A stretch of DNA of 10,287 bases from Chloroflexota bacterium (GTDB lineage: Bacteria > Chloroflexota > FW602-bin22 > JAMCYS01). The stretch is taken from assembly GCA_021847625.1 (NCBI GenBank), contig JAJZQK010000066.1, forward strand, positions 1-10,287, written 5' to 3'. A program made the translations under genes and the position numbers. The notes under the pieces were generated by a model that worked only from the letters and a program-made list of their open reading frames with translations, did not search any database and had not been told where the DNA came from. This document shows, one piece after another, positions 1-6,496 of this stretch (positions are counted from its first letter, which is position 1; each line of letters opens with the position of its first letter).

Positions 1-1
1 C

Positions 2-412
2 GGCGGCGGCGAGGTTTCCCTATCTGATTACCGAGGTAAGAAGGTCGTCGTGTATTTCTACCCGAAGGATAACACGCCGGGCTGCACGACGGAGGCCTGC
101 AACTTCCGCGACGACTACTCCGAGATCGTCGCCGCCGGGGCGGCGGTGCTGGGGATCAGCCCCGACCCGGTCAAGTCGCACGTTGGGTTCAAGCTCAAGT
201 TCAGCCTGCCCTTTGCCCTCCTGAGCGATCCGGACCACACAGTGGCCCAGCAGTACGGCGCCTGGGGCGAGAAGAAGAGGTATGGCAGGACCTACGACGG
301 GATCATCCGCTCCACTGTCGTCGTCGACGAGAAGGGCAAGATCCTGAAGGTCTTCCCGGACGTCAAGGTGAAGGAGCATAGCAAGGAAGTGCTGGCCGCC
401 CTTGCCGGCTAA
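2..412 (+). CDS. bcp: Thioredoxin-dependent thiol peroxidase, Bcp/PrxQ type (5' end cut off)
   Basis: Cytoplasmic peroxiredoxin that reduces hydrogen peroxide and organic hydroperoxides and is recycled by thioredoxin. The frame is open from the left edge, so the start lies outside the window; 136 residues are visible and about 15-20 N-terminal ones are probably missing, since the family is about 150-157 residues. The signature [13 protein letters not shown] is seen at visible residues 25-37. Its first Cys (codon 83-85) is the peroxidatic one and the second, five residues later (codon 98-100), is the resolving Cys in the atypical 2-Cys arrangement of E. coli Bcp. The later segment around [25 protein letters not shown] matches the family's FxLLsDxxxxvaxxYGvwxek region, here split as FALLSDPDH and YGAWGEK. 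An internal GTG at 50 would cut off conserved strand residues and is not the start. No terminator is seen after the stop. Confidence 0.95.
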   Translation, partial: GGGEVSLSDYRGKKVVVYFYPKDNTPGCTTEACNFRDDYSEIVAAGAAVLGISPDPVKSHVGFKLKFSLPFALLSDPDHTVAQQYGAWGEKKRYGRTYDGIIRSTVVVDEKGKILKVFPDVKVKEHSKEVLAALAG

Positions 413-474
413 GTAGTCCGGCCTTATGCTTGCTGCACGGCTAGCCAGTGGAAGACTCTATCTGGCGTCTTGCC

Positions 475-612
475 GTCATTCCCGCGGAGGCGGGAATCCA
501 TCCGGTCCTCTGCCATACCGGGGACTGGATCCCCGCTTGCGCGGGGATGACCCCGAATGCCGCCCCAGCGTGAACCGTCGGCTCACTGGATCCCCGCATG
601 CGCGGGGATGAC
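475..612. repeat. Cluster of three short palindromic dispersed repeats
   Basis: Three related 27-28-base units lie in the gene-free stretch 413-764. Unit 1 (475-501) is inverted relative to unit 2 (524-551) and unit 3 (585-612). Each forms an 8-bp perfect stem with a 4-base loop: 478-485/490-497, 529-536/541-548 and 590-597/602-609. Unit 1 has ATTCCCGC/GCGGGAAT where units 2 and 3 have ATCCCCGC/GCGGGGAT, so both sides of one pair changed together. The TGGAT...ATGAC flanks are shared. This resembles the dRS3-like ATTCCCGCG...GCGGGAATCCA repeats scattered through many bacterial genomes. Apart from the inverted repeat at 614-660 and the promoter at 737-745, I see nothing else in 413-764. Confidence 0.85.
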
Positions 613-613
613 A

Positions 614-660
614 GGAGTGCCAGTATAGACTGGGTGATCCCCCGCGGTAGCAGGCACTCC
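614..660. repeat. 8-bp inverted repeat next to the repeat cluster
   Basis: GGAGTGCC at 614-621 is matched by its exact reverse complement GGCACTCC at 653-660, with 31 bases between. It begins two bases after the third dispersed unit and may be an outer arm of a larger element or chance. No T-tract follows, so it is not a convincing terminator. Confidence 0.35.
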
Positions 661-736
661 GGCAGCAACGGCTATGTCGGACTATTTGGATCGGCCGGGA
701 CGTCACCACGGCCGCCCCTCGCACCCATGACGGACC

Positions 737-745
737 TGCTATACT
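737..745 (+). promoter_or_regulatory. Probable extended -10 promoter of the nitroreductase gene
   Basis: TGCTATACT is an extended -10 element (TGn followed by TATACT, one mismatch to TATAAT). No good -35 box lies 17 bases upstream, which extended -10 promoters can tolerate. Transcription would begin near 752, just ahead of the Shine-Dalgarno sequence at 753-758, giving a very short leader. Confidence 0.5.
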
Positions 746-764
746 CAAAGCGAGGAGGTGAGCC

Positions 765-1277
765 GTGGAGTTTTCGGAAGTAGTGAGATCCCGCTATAGC
801 GTTCGGTCCTACAAGCAGGAGCCCGTGCCAGAGGCAGTGCTGAACGAGGTGTTCGAGGCGGCGCGCCTGGCCCCGACCGCCGTCAATCGCCAGCCTTTCC
901 AGCTCGTCGCCGTCCACACCGCAGGCCGCGAAGAGGAGCTGAAGCGCATCTACGGGCGCGATTGGTTCGTCCAGGCGCCCATGGTAGTCGCCATGTGCGC
1001 GTTGCCGGGCGAGGCCTGGTCAAGGGGCGACGGACACAACTACGCCTGGGTGGACGCGACCATTGCCATGGACCACCTGATACTGGCCGCCACCAACGCG
1101 GGCCTTGGCACGTGCTGGATCGCCGCCTTCGACCCGGCCGCCGCCCGCGAGGTGCTGGGGCTGCCCGAAGGCGTGGAGCCGGTCGCCTTCACGCCACTGG
1201 GCTATCCCGCCGGCAATCCGCCGGCCTCCCGGCGACGCAAGGCGCTCTCCGAGCTGGTCCGCTGGGAGAAATGGTAG
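765..1277 (+). CDS. Nitroreductase family protein (FMN-dependent)
   Basis: A 170-residue single-domain member of the nitroreductase family, cytoplasmic FMN enzymes that use NAD(P)H to reduce nitro compounds, quinones or other electrophiles. The N-terminal FMN-binding motif RSRYSVRSY is at residues 8-16, APTAVNRQP at 36-44 corresponds to the usual APSAxNxQPW, and the C-terminal half carries the helix DATIAMDHLILAATNAGLG and the strand ending LGYP. The GTG start is chosen because AGGAGG (753-758) sits six bases before it and the conserved motif begins directly after. The gene stands alone: it is followed by a separate promoter, and no partner shows its physiological substrate. The short length fits small family members. 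The native substrate cannot be told from the sequence. Confidence 0.92.
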   Translation: MEFSEVVRSRYSVRSYKQEPVPEAVLNEVFEAARLAPTAVNRQPFQLVAVHTAGREEELKRIYGRDWFVQAPMVVAMCALPGEAWSRGDGHNYAWVDATIAMDHLILAATNAGLGTCWIAAFDPAAAREVLGLPEGVEPVAFTPLGYPAGNPPASRRRKALSELVRWEKW

Positions 1278-1296
1278 TCGACCCCAATACCGTCGA

Positions 1297-1325
1297 TTGA
1301 CATCCCGGCGGCCTACGGATAACAT
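1297..1325 (+). promoter_or_regulatory. Sigma-70-type promoter of the decarboxylase-like gene
   Basis: A perfect -35 box TTGACA (1297-1302) is followed after exactly 17 bases by TAACAT (1320-1325), a four-of-six match to the -10 consensus. Transcription would start near 1332 and give a leader of about 73 bases before the ATG at 1405. The promoter lies between two genes on the same strand, so they are probably separate transcription units. Confidence 0.65.
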
Positions 1326-1404
1326 AGAAAGTACCGGTGCCTCACGGTTGTTGGATTTCATCTCCCGTCCACTAGCAGCTCAGCATCATCAAGGAGGGAA
1401 AGCG

Positions 1405-2214
1405 ATGGCAGTCAAGGCTCTGGATGGCATCAAGCTTGCCGACGCGAAGAGAAGGATCATTGTCGCTCTGGACTCGACCCTGGAAGAGGCGCTCCCCATC
1501 ATGCGCGCGCTGAGCGGCGAGGAGTGGAAGGCGCGGCTGGGCCCGCGGATGATCCACCGTGGCGAGGCCCGGGAGGCGATCAAGCAGATCGAGGCTTATG
1601 GGGGCATGCCGTTCCTGTACAACGGCGACGTCGGCGGTACGCCGGGGGGCATGCGCCAGGCCGCGACCTCGATCACCGAACTGGGCGTCCGCGCCTTCAA
1701 CGTGAACGCCAACGCCGGCATCGAGGGCATGATGGCCGCCCGCGAGGGAGCGGAGGAGCAGGCGCAGATCGAGGAGGCCAGGGAGGCCGCCCACTGGATT
1801 GACTCGTACGACGAGCGGCGCGTCCCTCGGCGGCGCCCCTACATCTTCGCCGACACGGTCCTGACGACGATCGGCGAGGAAGAGTCATTCCTGAGCTACG
1901 GCGGGCCCATCCGCGCCAAGGTGCTTCAGTACGCCCGGGAGGCGAAGCTGGCTGGCCTTGACGGCGTGATCTGCTCGGCGCAAGAGGTCGACTTCCTGCG
2001 TCCCCGCAAGGAACTGGCCGGGCTGATGTACCTGACGCCCGGCATCCGCCCCGAGTGGATGGGCCAGGGCCCGGCGCGGGCGGTGACGCCGCGCCAGGCG
2101 ATCAAGGCCAAGTCGGACTTTCTGATCGTCGGCATGCCGATCACCCACCCCCAGACAGGTTCGGCCCTCGATTCCTTCCTGTCCATCGCCGAGGAGATCG
2201 CCTTGTCGCTGTAG
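1405..2214 (+). CDS. OMP decarboxylase-fold protein lacking the canonical catalytic residues
   Basis: A 269-residue TIM barrel resembling orotidine-5'-phosphate decarboxylase (PyrF). Seen: IIVALD at residues 18-23 (strand 1 Asp), FNVNANAGIEGMMAA at 98-112 (the family's VNVHAxGGxxMMxAA), AGLDGVICSAQE at 183-194, LTPGIRP at 210-216, and TPRQAI followed by DFLIVGMPIT. Not seen: the DxKxxD motif that follows strand 3 in decarboxylases and hexulose-phosphate synthases. At that place the protein reads FLYNGDVGGTPGG (70-82) with no Lys. The strand 2 Lys (KVG) is Arg44, and the phosphate-binding Arg of VGRxI is Met244. The residues from about 122 to 170 are longer than usual. The ATG is chosen for AAGGAGG at 1391-1397; a frame extension upstream to 1105 overlaps the nitroreductase gene and its promoter. 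Family membership is fairly sure, and the product is probably not a working PyrF. Its function is unknown. Confidence 0.85.
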   Translation: MAVKALDGIKLADAKRRIIVALDSTLEEALPIMRALSGEEWKARLGPRMIHRGEAREAIKQIEAYGGMPFLYNGDVGGTPGGMRQAATSITELGVRAFNVNANAGIEGMMAAREGAEEQAQIEEAREAAHWIDSYDERRVPRRRPYIFADTVLTTIGEEESFLSYGGPIRAKVLQYAREAKLAGLDGVICSAQEVDFLRPRKELAGLMYLTPGIRPEWMGQGPARAVTPRQAIKAKSDFLIVGMPITHPQTGSALDSFLSIAEEIALSL

Positions 2215-2249
2215 CCTAGCCGTTCGGCAACGCTTGCTGATTATCTCGA

Positions 2250-2275
2250 CGAGCCCCAGGCGCGCCTGGGGCTCG
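2250..2275 (+). terminator. Perfect 26-bp palindrome, candidate terminator
   Basis: Thirty-five bases after the decarboxylase-like gene, the arm CGAGCCCCAGGCG (2250-2262) is followed directly by its exact complement (2263-2275). As RNA it would form an 11-bp stem with a CGCG loop. Only a short CTTT follows, at 2281-2284, so it lacks the long U-tract of a classical rho-independent terminator. Its position at a gene end supports a terminator or RNA-stabilising role. Confidence 0.55.
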
Positions 2276-2286
2276 CGCGACTTTGC

Positions 2287-2312
2287 CGGGGCGCCCCGTG
2301 ACCGGGCGGGGC
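2287..2312. repeat. Second GC-rich palindromic segment after the decarboxylase-like gene
   Basis: CGGGGCGCCCCG at 2287-2298 is a 12-bp palindrome. Its right half GCCCCG (2293-2298) can instead pair with CGGGGC at 2307-2312. It sits between the candidate terminator and the next promoter and may add to transcription termination. The role is uncertain. Confidence 0.4.
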
Positions 2313-2343
2313 AAGCTTAACCGTTTGCTAACCGCATCCCTTG

Positions 2344-2372
2344 TTGACAAGCCACTTGGCCTCCCCTAGCAT
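2344..2372 (+). promoter_or_regulatory. Sigma-70-type promoter of the SH3-domain gene
   Basis: A perfect TTGACA (2344-2349) and TAGCAT (2367-2372) are separated by exactly 17 bases. Transcription would start near 2379, giving a leader of about 63 bases before the ATG at 2442. It lies downstream of the palindromes, so the SH3 gene is likely transcribed on its own. Confidence 0.7.
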
Positions 2373-2441
2373 GGGGATAAGAACACTGGTAGGATGGGTG
2401 AGTAGTGCTTTCGTGGCTCCCGAAAGGAAGGCAGGGCACTC

Positions 2442-3002
2442 ATGGGAAGAAGATGGGGCAGTAACGACAGAGTCGGTCGGTCCGTAGACCCGAGTAGGCA
2501 GGAGGATGGGCGTCCACGGGCCGGACGGCAAGCGCAGCCGAGCCTGGTTCAGCGGGTGACCGGGATTATTCTCCTGCCCTTCACTCTTTCCATGCGTTTG
2601 CTGTCCGCCGTCTTTCTCGACTTCCGCTTTGGCCTGCCCGTGCTTGCCATCGCCGTCGTCTTCGTCATCTGGGTGCTGCCTTCCCTCTCGCTCCCGTCGC
2701 CCTTTGCCGCCGCCTCGCCGACGCCCAGCCCCGCCCCGGTAGTGCTGCCGGAAACCCCGGCACCGGCGGCGACGCCGACCGCGGCAGCCGTGGAGACCGT
2801 GGTCGTGGCCGGCACGAACGGGCAAGGCCTCAACCTGCGCCGCACGCCGGGCGGAGAGCGCCTGACGAGCTGGCCCGACGGCACGCAGCTGCGCATCGCC
2901 GGGCCGGATGAGATTGCCGATGGCGCGCTGTGGAAGCACGTCGTGGACCCGGCGGGCAACGAGGGCTACGTGTCGGCCACCTACGTCCGCCCGGCGCCAT
3001 AA
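2442..3002 (+). CDS. Membrane-anchored protein with a C-terminal bacterial SH3 domain
   Basis: A 186-residue protein. Residues 1-38 are basic and polar. Residues 39-59 form a moderately hydrophobic stretch, and 64-80 (GLPVLAIAVVFVIWVLP) a clear membrane helix. Residues 85-116 are a Pro/Ala/Thr linker, and about 117-183 form an SH3b/SH3_3-like domain with GLNLRRTPGG, WPDGTQL, LWKHVVD and EGYVSATYVRP, matching the GvNvRsgPs...GtxvxV...WxkV...GWvsxxYl pattern. Such domains bind cell-wall or other extracellular ligands, so the domain probably faces outward, but partner and function are unknown. The ATG follows AGGAAGG (2425-2431). The gene has its own promoter and converges on the moeA operon with a 31-base gap and no visible terminator there. 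It is not a known component of cofactor synthesis. Confidence 0.8.
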   Translation: MGRRWGSNDRVGRSVDPSRQEDGRPRAGRQAQPSLVQRVTGIILLPFTLSMRLLSAVFLDFRFGLPVLAIAVVFVIWVLPSLSLPSPFAAASPTPSPAPVVLPETPAPAATPTAAAVETVVVAGTNGQGLNLRRTPGGERLTSWPDGTQLRIAGPDEIADGALWKHVVDPAGNEGYVSATYVRPAP

Positions 3003-3033
3003 GGAACCCCCGGCGCCCGGCAACAGAGAAGGC

Positions 3034-5028
3034 TCAGTCGCCGCCCGTGCCCGGTCCCGTGGGGCCAATCTCGGCCATCACCTGGCCGGTCTGCGAGACG
3101 TCGTAGCCCCCCAGCGCCTCCACGGCACGCTTGAACTCATCGCCGCGGACCACCTTCAGCAGGGCTTGCATGGCCTCGCTCTCGTAGTATTCGCGGGGGA
3201 TCACCAGGTCGTAGCGTTCCTTGGCCACCGGGATGGAGTCGAGCCCGAGCGCCCGCGCGGCCGCCAGCACGCCCAGGCCGACGTCGGCGGTGCCCCCGGC
3301 GACGGCCGCCGCCACGGCCAGGTGCGTGTACTCCACCCGCTCGTAGCCCGTGACGCGGCCGGGGTCGAGCCCCCGCTGCTTGAGCTTGTAGTCCAGGAGC
3401 ACGCGCGTGCCCGCCTCGCGCTGGCGGTTCACGAAGACGACGTCGTCGCGCACGAGGTCCTCCAGGCCGTGGATGCCCTTGGGGTTGCCGGGCAGCACGA
3501 AGAGAACCTGCTCGCGATACACGAGGTTGACCAGCACGATGGAGCGGTCCGGCAGCAGGCGCTTGATGTCGGCGACGTTGTACTCGCCCGAGTCGGGGTC
3601 CAGCAGGTGGCTGCCGGCCAGGTGCGCCTCGTTGCGCCGGAGGGCCATCAGCCCGCCGAGGCTGCCGACGTTGGCCGACGAGAGCGACAGGTCGGGCCGG
3701 CGGCGGCGCAGGTGGCTCGCCAGCAGGTCGAGGGTCAGGTCGTGGCTGCCGATGGCGACGATGGTGCGCTCGACCTCCTCCGGCGGGCGCAGCAACTCCA
3801 CCTCCGTCTCGGCGCCCATGTGGATGCCCTCGGAGAAGCGCGGGATGCGCACGATGCCATCCGCCCGCACGAGCGACATGATCACGCCGGCCCCCCGCGG
3901 CAGCGGCGTGGCCACCATGCGCTCGCCCACCTTGCCTACCTTCACGCGCATGTACTCGTCCAGGCCGGTGGGCGACAGTACCTTACGCGTCATCGTCGCC
4001 TTCGTCCGCGGCCGCTCCGGCACCACCAGGCCGAGCAGCCCATGCACGACGGGACGGACGAAGAGCTCGCAGGTGAGCGCCGCCGAGACGGGGTAGCCGG
4101 GGATGCCGACGAGGGCCTTGCCCTGGGCAACGCCGAGCGCCAAGGGATGGCCGGGCCGGATGGCGACGCCGTGGACGAGCAGCTCGCCCAGGCTAGAGAT
4201 GACAGTCGAGGTGTAGTCCTCCGAGCCCGCCGAGGAGCCCGCGTTGACGAGGACGACGTCGTGGGTCGCCAGCGCCTCCGCGACCGCCTCCTTGATCAGA
4301 GGCAGCTCGTCGCGCACGATGGGCCAGCGCGTGGCCTCGCCGCCCCATTGGCGGACCATCCCCGCCAGGATCAGCGAGTTGAACTCCACGATATCGCCGG
4401 AGTGCAGCTGCTCGCCGGGAGCAACCAGCTCGTCCCCCGTGGGCACGATGGCCACCCGTGGTCGCCGCCGCACGGAGAGCACGGTGTGGCCCGCCGCCGC
4501 CACCGCGCCGATGTCCGCCGGGCCGAGGAGGTGGTTCTCCGGCAGCACGAGCTCGCCGGCCACCACGTCCTCGCCGATGGCCCGCACGTGCTGCCAGGGC
4601 GCCGCCGCGGCGCGGATGGCCAGCCGCTCCTCGTCCAGCACCTGGACCTCCTCGGCCATGATCACGGCGTCGTAGCCCTCCGGCAGGGGATCGCCCGTAT
4701 CGACCCAGAGGGCCTGCCGGCCCGCCTCCATGGTTAGCGGCGCCGTCTCCGTGGCGCCGTGCGTCTCGCGCGAGCGGACGACGATGCCGTCCATCGCCGC
4801 CGCGTTGTAGTGGGGAACGGAGTTGCGGGCCCAGACCGCCTCGGCGGTCACCCGGCCGAGGGCGTCGTCCAGCGCCACCTGCTCGGCCGGCAAAGGGGCG
4901 AAGCCCGCCTCCGCGAGCGCTGCCCACAGGCGGCGAAGGGCCTCGTCCAGGGGGATGTCTTCCAGATACAGCTTGCGCCGGCCGGGCCCGGCGGCCGCGG
5001 CCTGGTCGCGCGGCGTCGAATCTGCCAT
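3034..5028 (-). CDS. moeA: Molybdopterin molybdenumtransferase fused to a substrate-binding-like domain
   Basis: A 664-residue fusion. MoeA inserts molybdate (or tungstate) into adenylylated molybdopterin in the cytoplasm. Residues about 15-415 are MoeA: HYNAAAMDGIVV (73-84), WVDTGDPLPEGYDAVIM (108-124), VAIVPTGDELV (192-202), VNAGSSAGSEDYT (261-273), RPGHPLALG (291-299) and GIPGYPVSAAL (308-318). Residues about 422-615 resemble the PBP_like/LysR-substrate domain, with SSANVGSLGGLMALRRNEAH, VNRQREAGTRVLLDY and the stretch VAGGTADVGLG. MoeA-PBP fusions of this size are known in archaea and some bacteria; the extra domain may sense or deliver the oxyanion. PGKP is PGHP and GNPVS is GYPVS, unlike the upstream paralogue. 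The ATG at 5028 is supported by the Shine-Dalgarno at 5039-5045. It lies 18 bases after the upstream moeA stop, in the same operon. Confidence 0.95.
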   Translation of the reverse strand: MADSTPRDQAAAAGPGRRKLYLEDIPLDEALRRLWAALAEAGFAPLPAEQVALDDALGRVTAEAVWARNSVPHYNAAAMDGIVVRSRETHGATETAPLTMEAGRQALWVDTGDPLPEGYDAVIMAEEVQVLDEERLAIRAAAAPWQHVRAIGEDVVAGELVLPENHLLGPADIGAVAAAGHTVLSVRRRPRVAIVPTGDELVAPGEQLHSGDIVEFNSLILAGMVRQWGGEATRWPIVRDELPLIKEAVAEALATHDVVLVNAGSSAGSEDYTSTVISSLGELLVHGVAIRPGHPLALGVAQGKALVGIPGYPVSAALTCELFVRPVVHGLLGLVVPERPRTKATMTRKVLSPTGLDEYMRVKVGKVGERMVATPLPRGAGVIMSLVRADGIVRIPRFSEGIHMGAETEVELLRPPEEVERTIVAIGSHDLTLDLLASHLRRRRPDLSLSSANVGSLGGLMALRRNEAHLAGSHLLDPDSGEYNVADIKRLLPDRSIVLVNLVYREQVLFVLPGNPKGIHGLEDLVRDDVVFVNRQREAGTRVLLDYKLKQRGLDPGRVTGYERVEYTHLAVAAAVAGGTADVGLGVLAAARALGLDSIPVAKERYDLVIPREYYESEAMQALLKVVRGDEFKRAVEALGGYDVSQTGQVMAEIGPTGPGTGGD

Positions 5029-5038
5029 CGCGTCTGCG

Positions 5039-5045
5039 TCTCCTC
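5039..5045 (-). promoter_or_regulatory. Shine-Dalgarno directly after the upstream moeA stop
   Basis: On the minus strand GAGGAGA (5045 to 5039) begins one base after the stop codon of the upstream moeA (5049-5047) and lies 10 bases before the ATG of the fusion gene. This placement suggests translational coupling of the two proteins. Confidence 0.65.
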
Positions 5046-5046
5046 G

Positions 5047-6294
5047 TCAGTACAGGGTAACGGTCACCGTGTCGCCAGCCAGCAGGCCTCCCAGGTCGAG
5101 GGGGACCTTCACGACGCCGTCGGCACGCACCGTGGTGAAGATCAGGTTGGACTTGCCGAAGACGGGCTCGGCCTCCAGCCCGCCGTCGCCCTCGCTCAGC
5201 CGCACCGGCACGAAGTCCTCGCGGCCGGGGGCCGAGGGGATGTTGGCCGTCAGGCGGGCCGTCAGGGCGGGGCGGCGCCGCTCGCGGCAGCCGGCCAGGG
5301 CGTAGACGGCGGGGACGAGCAGCAGCTCGGCCACCGTCATCGCCGAGACGGGGTTACCGGGCAGGCCGAAGACGGGCTTGCCGTCGGCCACGGCGAGGAT
5401 CGTCGGCTTGCCGGGGCGCAGGGCCACGCCGTGGACGATCACCCCCGGCGGGCCCAGCTCGTCGATAGCCCGGGCCGTCATGTCACGCGTGCTCACCGAG
5501 CTGCCGGCGGCCACCACCAAGGCGTCGGCCGCCACCAGCCCCTGCCTGGCCATCGCCAATAAGGTCTCGAAGTTGTCGGGGGCGATGCCCAGGGGCAGGG
5601 GCTCGCCGCCGCTCTGCTGCACCAGCCCACGCAAGACGGCGCTATTCACGTCGCGCACCTGGCCCGGGCCCGGTGTCTGCTGCGGGGGCACCACCTCGTC
5701 GCCGGTGGCCAGAATCGCCACCAGGGGCCGGGCCGTGACGGGCACGCTCATCACGCCCATCGCCGCCAGCGCGCCCAGGTCTTGAGGGCGTAGGACGTGG
5801 CCGGCCGGCAAGATAACCTCGCCCGTGTGGACGTCCTCGCCCACCTGCACCACGTTCTCGCCCACGGCCACCGCCCGGTAGACCTCCAGCGAGTCGCCCA
5901 TCTGCTGGGTGACCTCGACCATCACAACCGCGTTGGCGCCGGGGGGGAGCATGCCGCCAGTGTGGATGAGGGCCGCCTCGCCCGCGCCCACGCTCAGCGA
6001 AGGGGCGCGGCCCATCGGCACCTCGCCGACCAGGCGCAGGAAGGCCGGCAGACCTTCGCTTGCCCCGTAGGTGTCCTCCGCGCGGACGGCGAAGCCGTCC
6101 ATCGTCGAGCGCGGGAAGGATGGGAGGTCGCCCGGCGAAGGGACCGCCCGGGCCGTCACCCGCCCCAGGGCGTTGGCGAGGACAAGCGTCTCTTCTCTGC
6201 CGGTCGGCCTTATGTGTTGCGCGAGCCGCCGCCAGGCCTCCCCCGGGGGCACCACCGTAAAGAGCCCTTTTGGCTGAGCCGGTGTATCGTCCAT
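5047..6294 (-). CDS. moeA: Molybdopterin molybdenumtransferase MoeA
   Basis: A 415-residue full-length MoeA, close to the 410-residue norm. It catalyses metal insertion in the last step of molybdenum-cofactor synthesis. Motifs: FPRSTMDGFAVRAED (60-74), LIHTGGMLPPGANAVVMVE (109-127), VGEDVHTGEVILPAG (151-165), VAILATGDEVV (192-202), DVNSAVL (215-221), AAGSSVSTRD (262-271; the usual GGVSxGxxD region, with the final Asp kept), RPGKP (293-297) and FGLPGNPVSAMT (309-320). Domain IV ends at the C-terminal VTVTLY. The ATG at 6294 is preferred: GGAGA lies at 6307-6303 and the family start is at this point, whereas extending to 6594 would run through the promoter and a dispersed repeat. First gene of a two-gene operon with the MoeA-PBP fusion. 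Two paralogues could differ in metal (Mo or W) or client enzyme, which the sequence does not decide. Confidence 0.95.
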   Translation of the reverse strand: MDDTPAQPKGLFTVVPPGEAWRRLAQHIRPTGREETLVLANALGRVTARAVPSPGDLPSFPRSTMDGFAVRAEDTYGASEGLPAFLRLVGEVPMGRAPSLSVGAGEAALIHTGGMLPPGANAVVMVEVTQQMGDSLEVYRAVAVGENVVQVGEDVHTGEVILPAGHVLRPQDLGALAAMGVMSVPVTARPLVAILATGDEVVPPQQTPGPGQVRDVNSAVLRGLVQQSGGEPLPLGIAPDNFETLLAMARQGLVAADALVVAAGSSVSTRDMTARAIDELGPPGVIVHGVALRPGKPTILAVADGKPVFGLPGNPVSAMTVAELLLVPAVYALAGCRERRRPALTARLTANIPSAPGREDFVPVRLSEGDGGLEAEPVFGKSNLIFTTVRADGVVKVPLDLGGLLAGDTVTVTLY

Positions 6295-6308
6295 AGTCGC
6301 AGTCTCCG

Positions 6309-6324
6309 TATCCGCTGCCGGATA
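6309..6324 (-). promoter_or_regulatory. Hairpin in the moeA leader just ahead of the ribosome binding site
   Basis: TATCCG (6309-6314) and CGGATA (6319-6324) form a 6-bp stem with a four-base loop, one base upstream of the GGAGA Shine-Dalgarno (6307-6303, minus strand). It could modulate translation start. The leader, about 72 bases, is shorter than the known Moco riboswitch, and I do not recognise that motif here. Confidence 0.3.
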
Positions 6325-6372
6325 GTGGTCCGCGGGGGCGTTGAACACCCCCGATCGGCTTTCCCTGACCCA

Positions 6373-6381
6373 AGTATACCA
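6373..6381 (-). promoter_or_regulatory. Probable extended -10 promoter of the moeA operon
   Basis: On the minus strand TGGTATACT (6381 to 6373) is an extended -10 element with the same TATACT hexamer as the nitroreductase promoter. No good -35 hexamer is seen at 17 bases; instead a palindrome covers that place. Transcription would start near 6366, giving a leader of about 72 bases. Confidence 0.5.
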
Positions 6382-6385
6382 CCGC

Positions 6386-6404
6386 CGCGGCCTCCTTGGC
6401 CGCG
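6386..6404. repeat. 7-bp-arm palindrome over the moeA -35 position (operator candidate)
   Basis: CGCGGCC (6386-6392) and GGCCGCG (6398-6404) flank a five-base centre. The palindrome lies where the -35 contact of the minus-strand promoter should be (6396-6401), so a bound dimeric regulator would block or help RNA polymerase. A second palindrome, CAAGCC (6416-6421) with GGCTTG (6426-6431), follows. A chance GC-rich repeat is an alternative. Confidence 0.35.
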
Positions 6405-6496
6405 CGCGGCCCGGGCAAGCCGCCGGGCTTGGTGCAGGAGGAGCAGGGGGGTTCCGCATAGCCTGGCGGCTACCAACCTCGGGTAAGAACGCCCGC

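Noticed and set aside
426..611. Small plus-strand ORF with RGGGNP and LDPRLRGDD
   Set aside because: This is the well-known false translation of the palindromic repeats; no Shine-Dalgarno and no independent protein signature.
475..612. CRISPR array, because the stems resemble CGGGGA-type CRISPR repeats
   Set aside because: Only three units, one inverted, with start distances of 51 and 61 bases between stems and differing repeat sequence; no cas genes nearby.
1105..1404. N-terminal extension of the decarboxylase-like protein
   Set aside because: It overlaps the nitroreductase gene in another frame and its own promoter; the ATG at 1405 has AAGGAGG at the right spacing.
2328..3068. 246-residue minus-strand ORF opposite the SH3 gene
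   Set aside because: Low-complexity Arg/Gly-rich shadow; the plus strand has a promoter, a ribosome site, a membrane helix and an SH3 domain.
2908..4737. 609-residue plus-strand ORF opposite the MoeA fusion
   Set aside because: It is the antisense shadow of a gene with many recognised MoeA motifs; its His/Arg/Asp-rich composition is typical of antisense frames in GC-rich DNA.
4759..5562. Long plus-strand ORF spanning both moeA genes
   Set aside because: Antisense shadow of recognised minus-strand genes, with no family signature.
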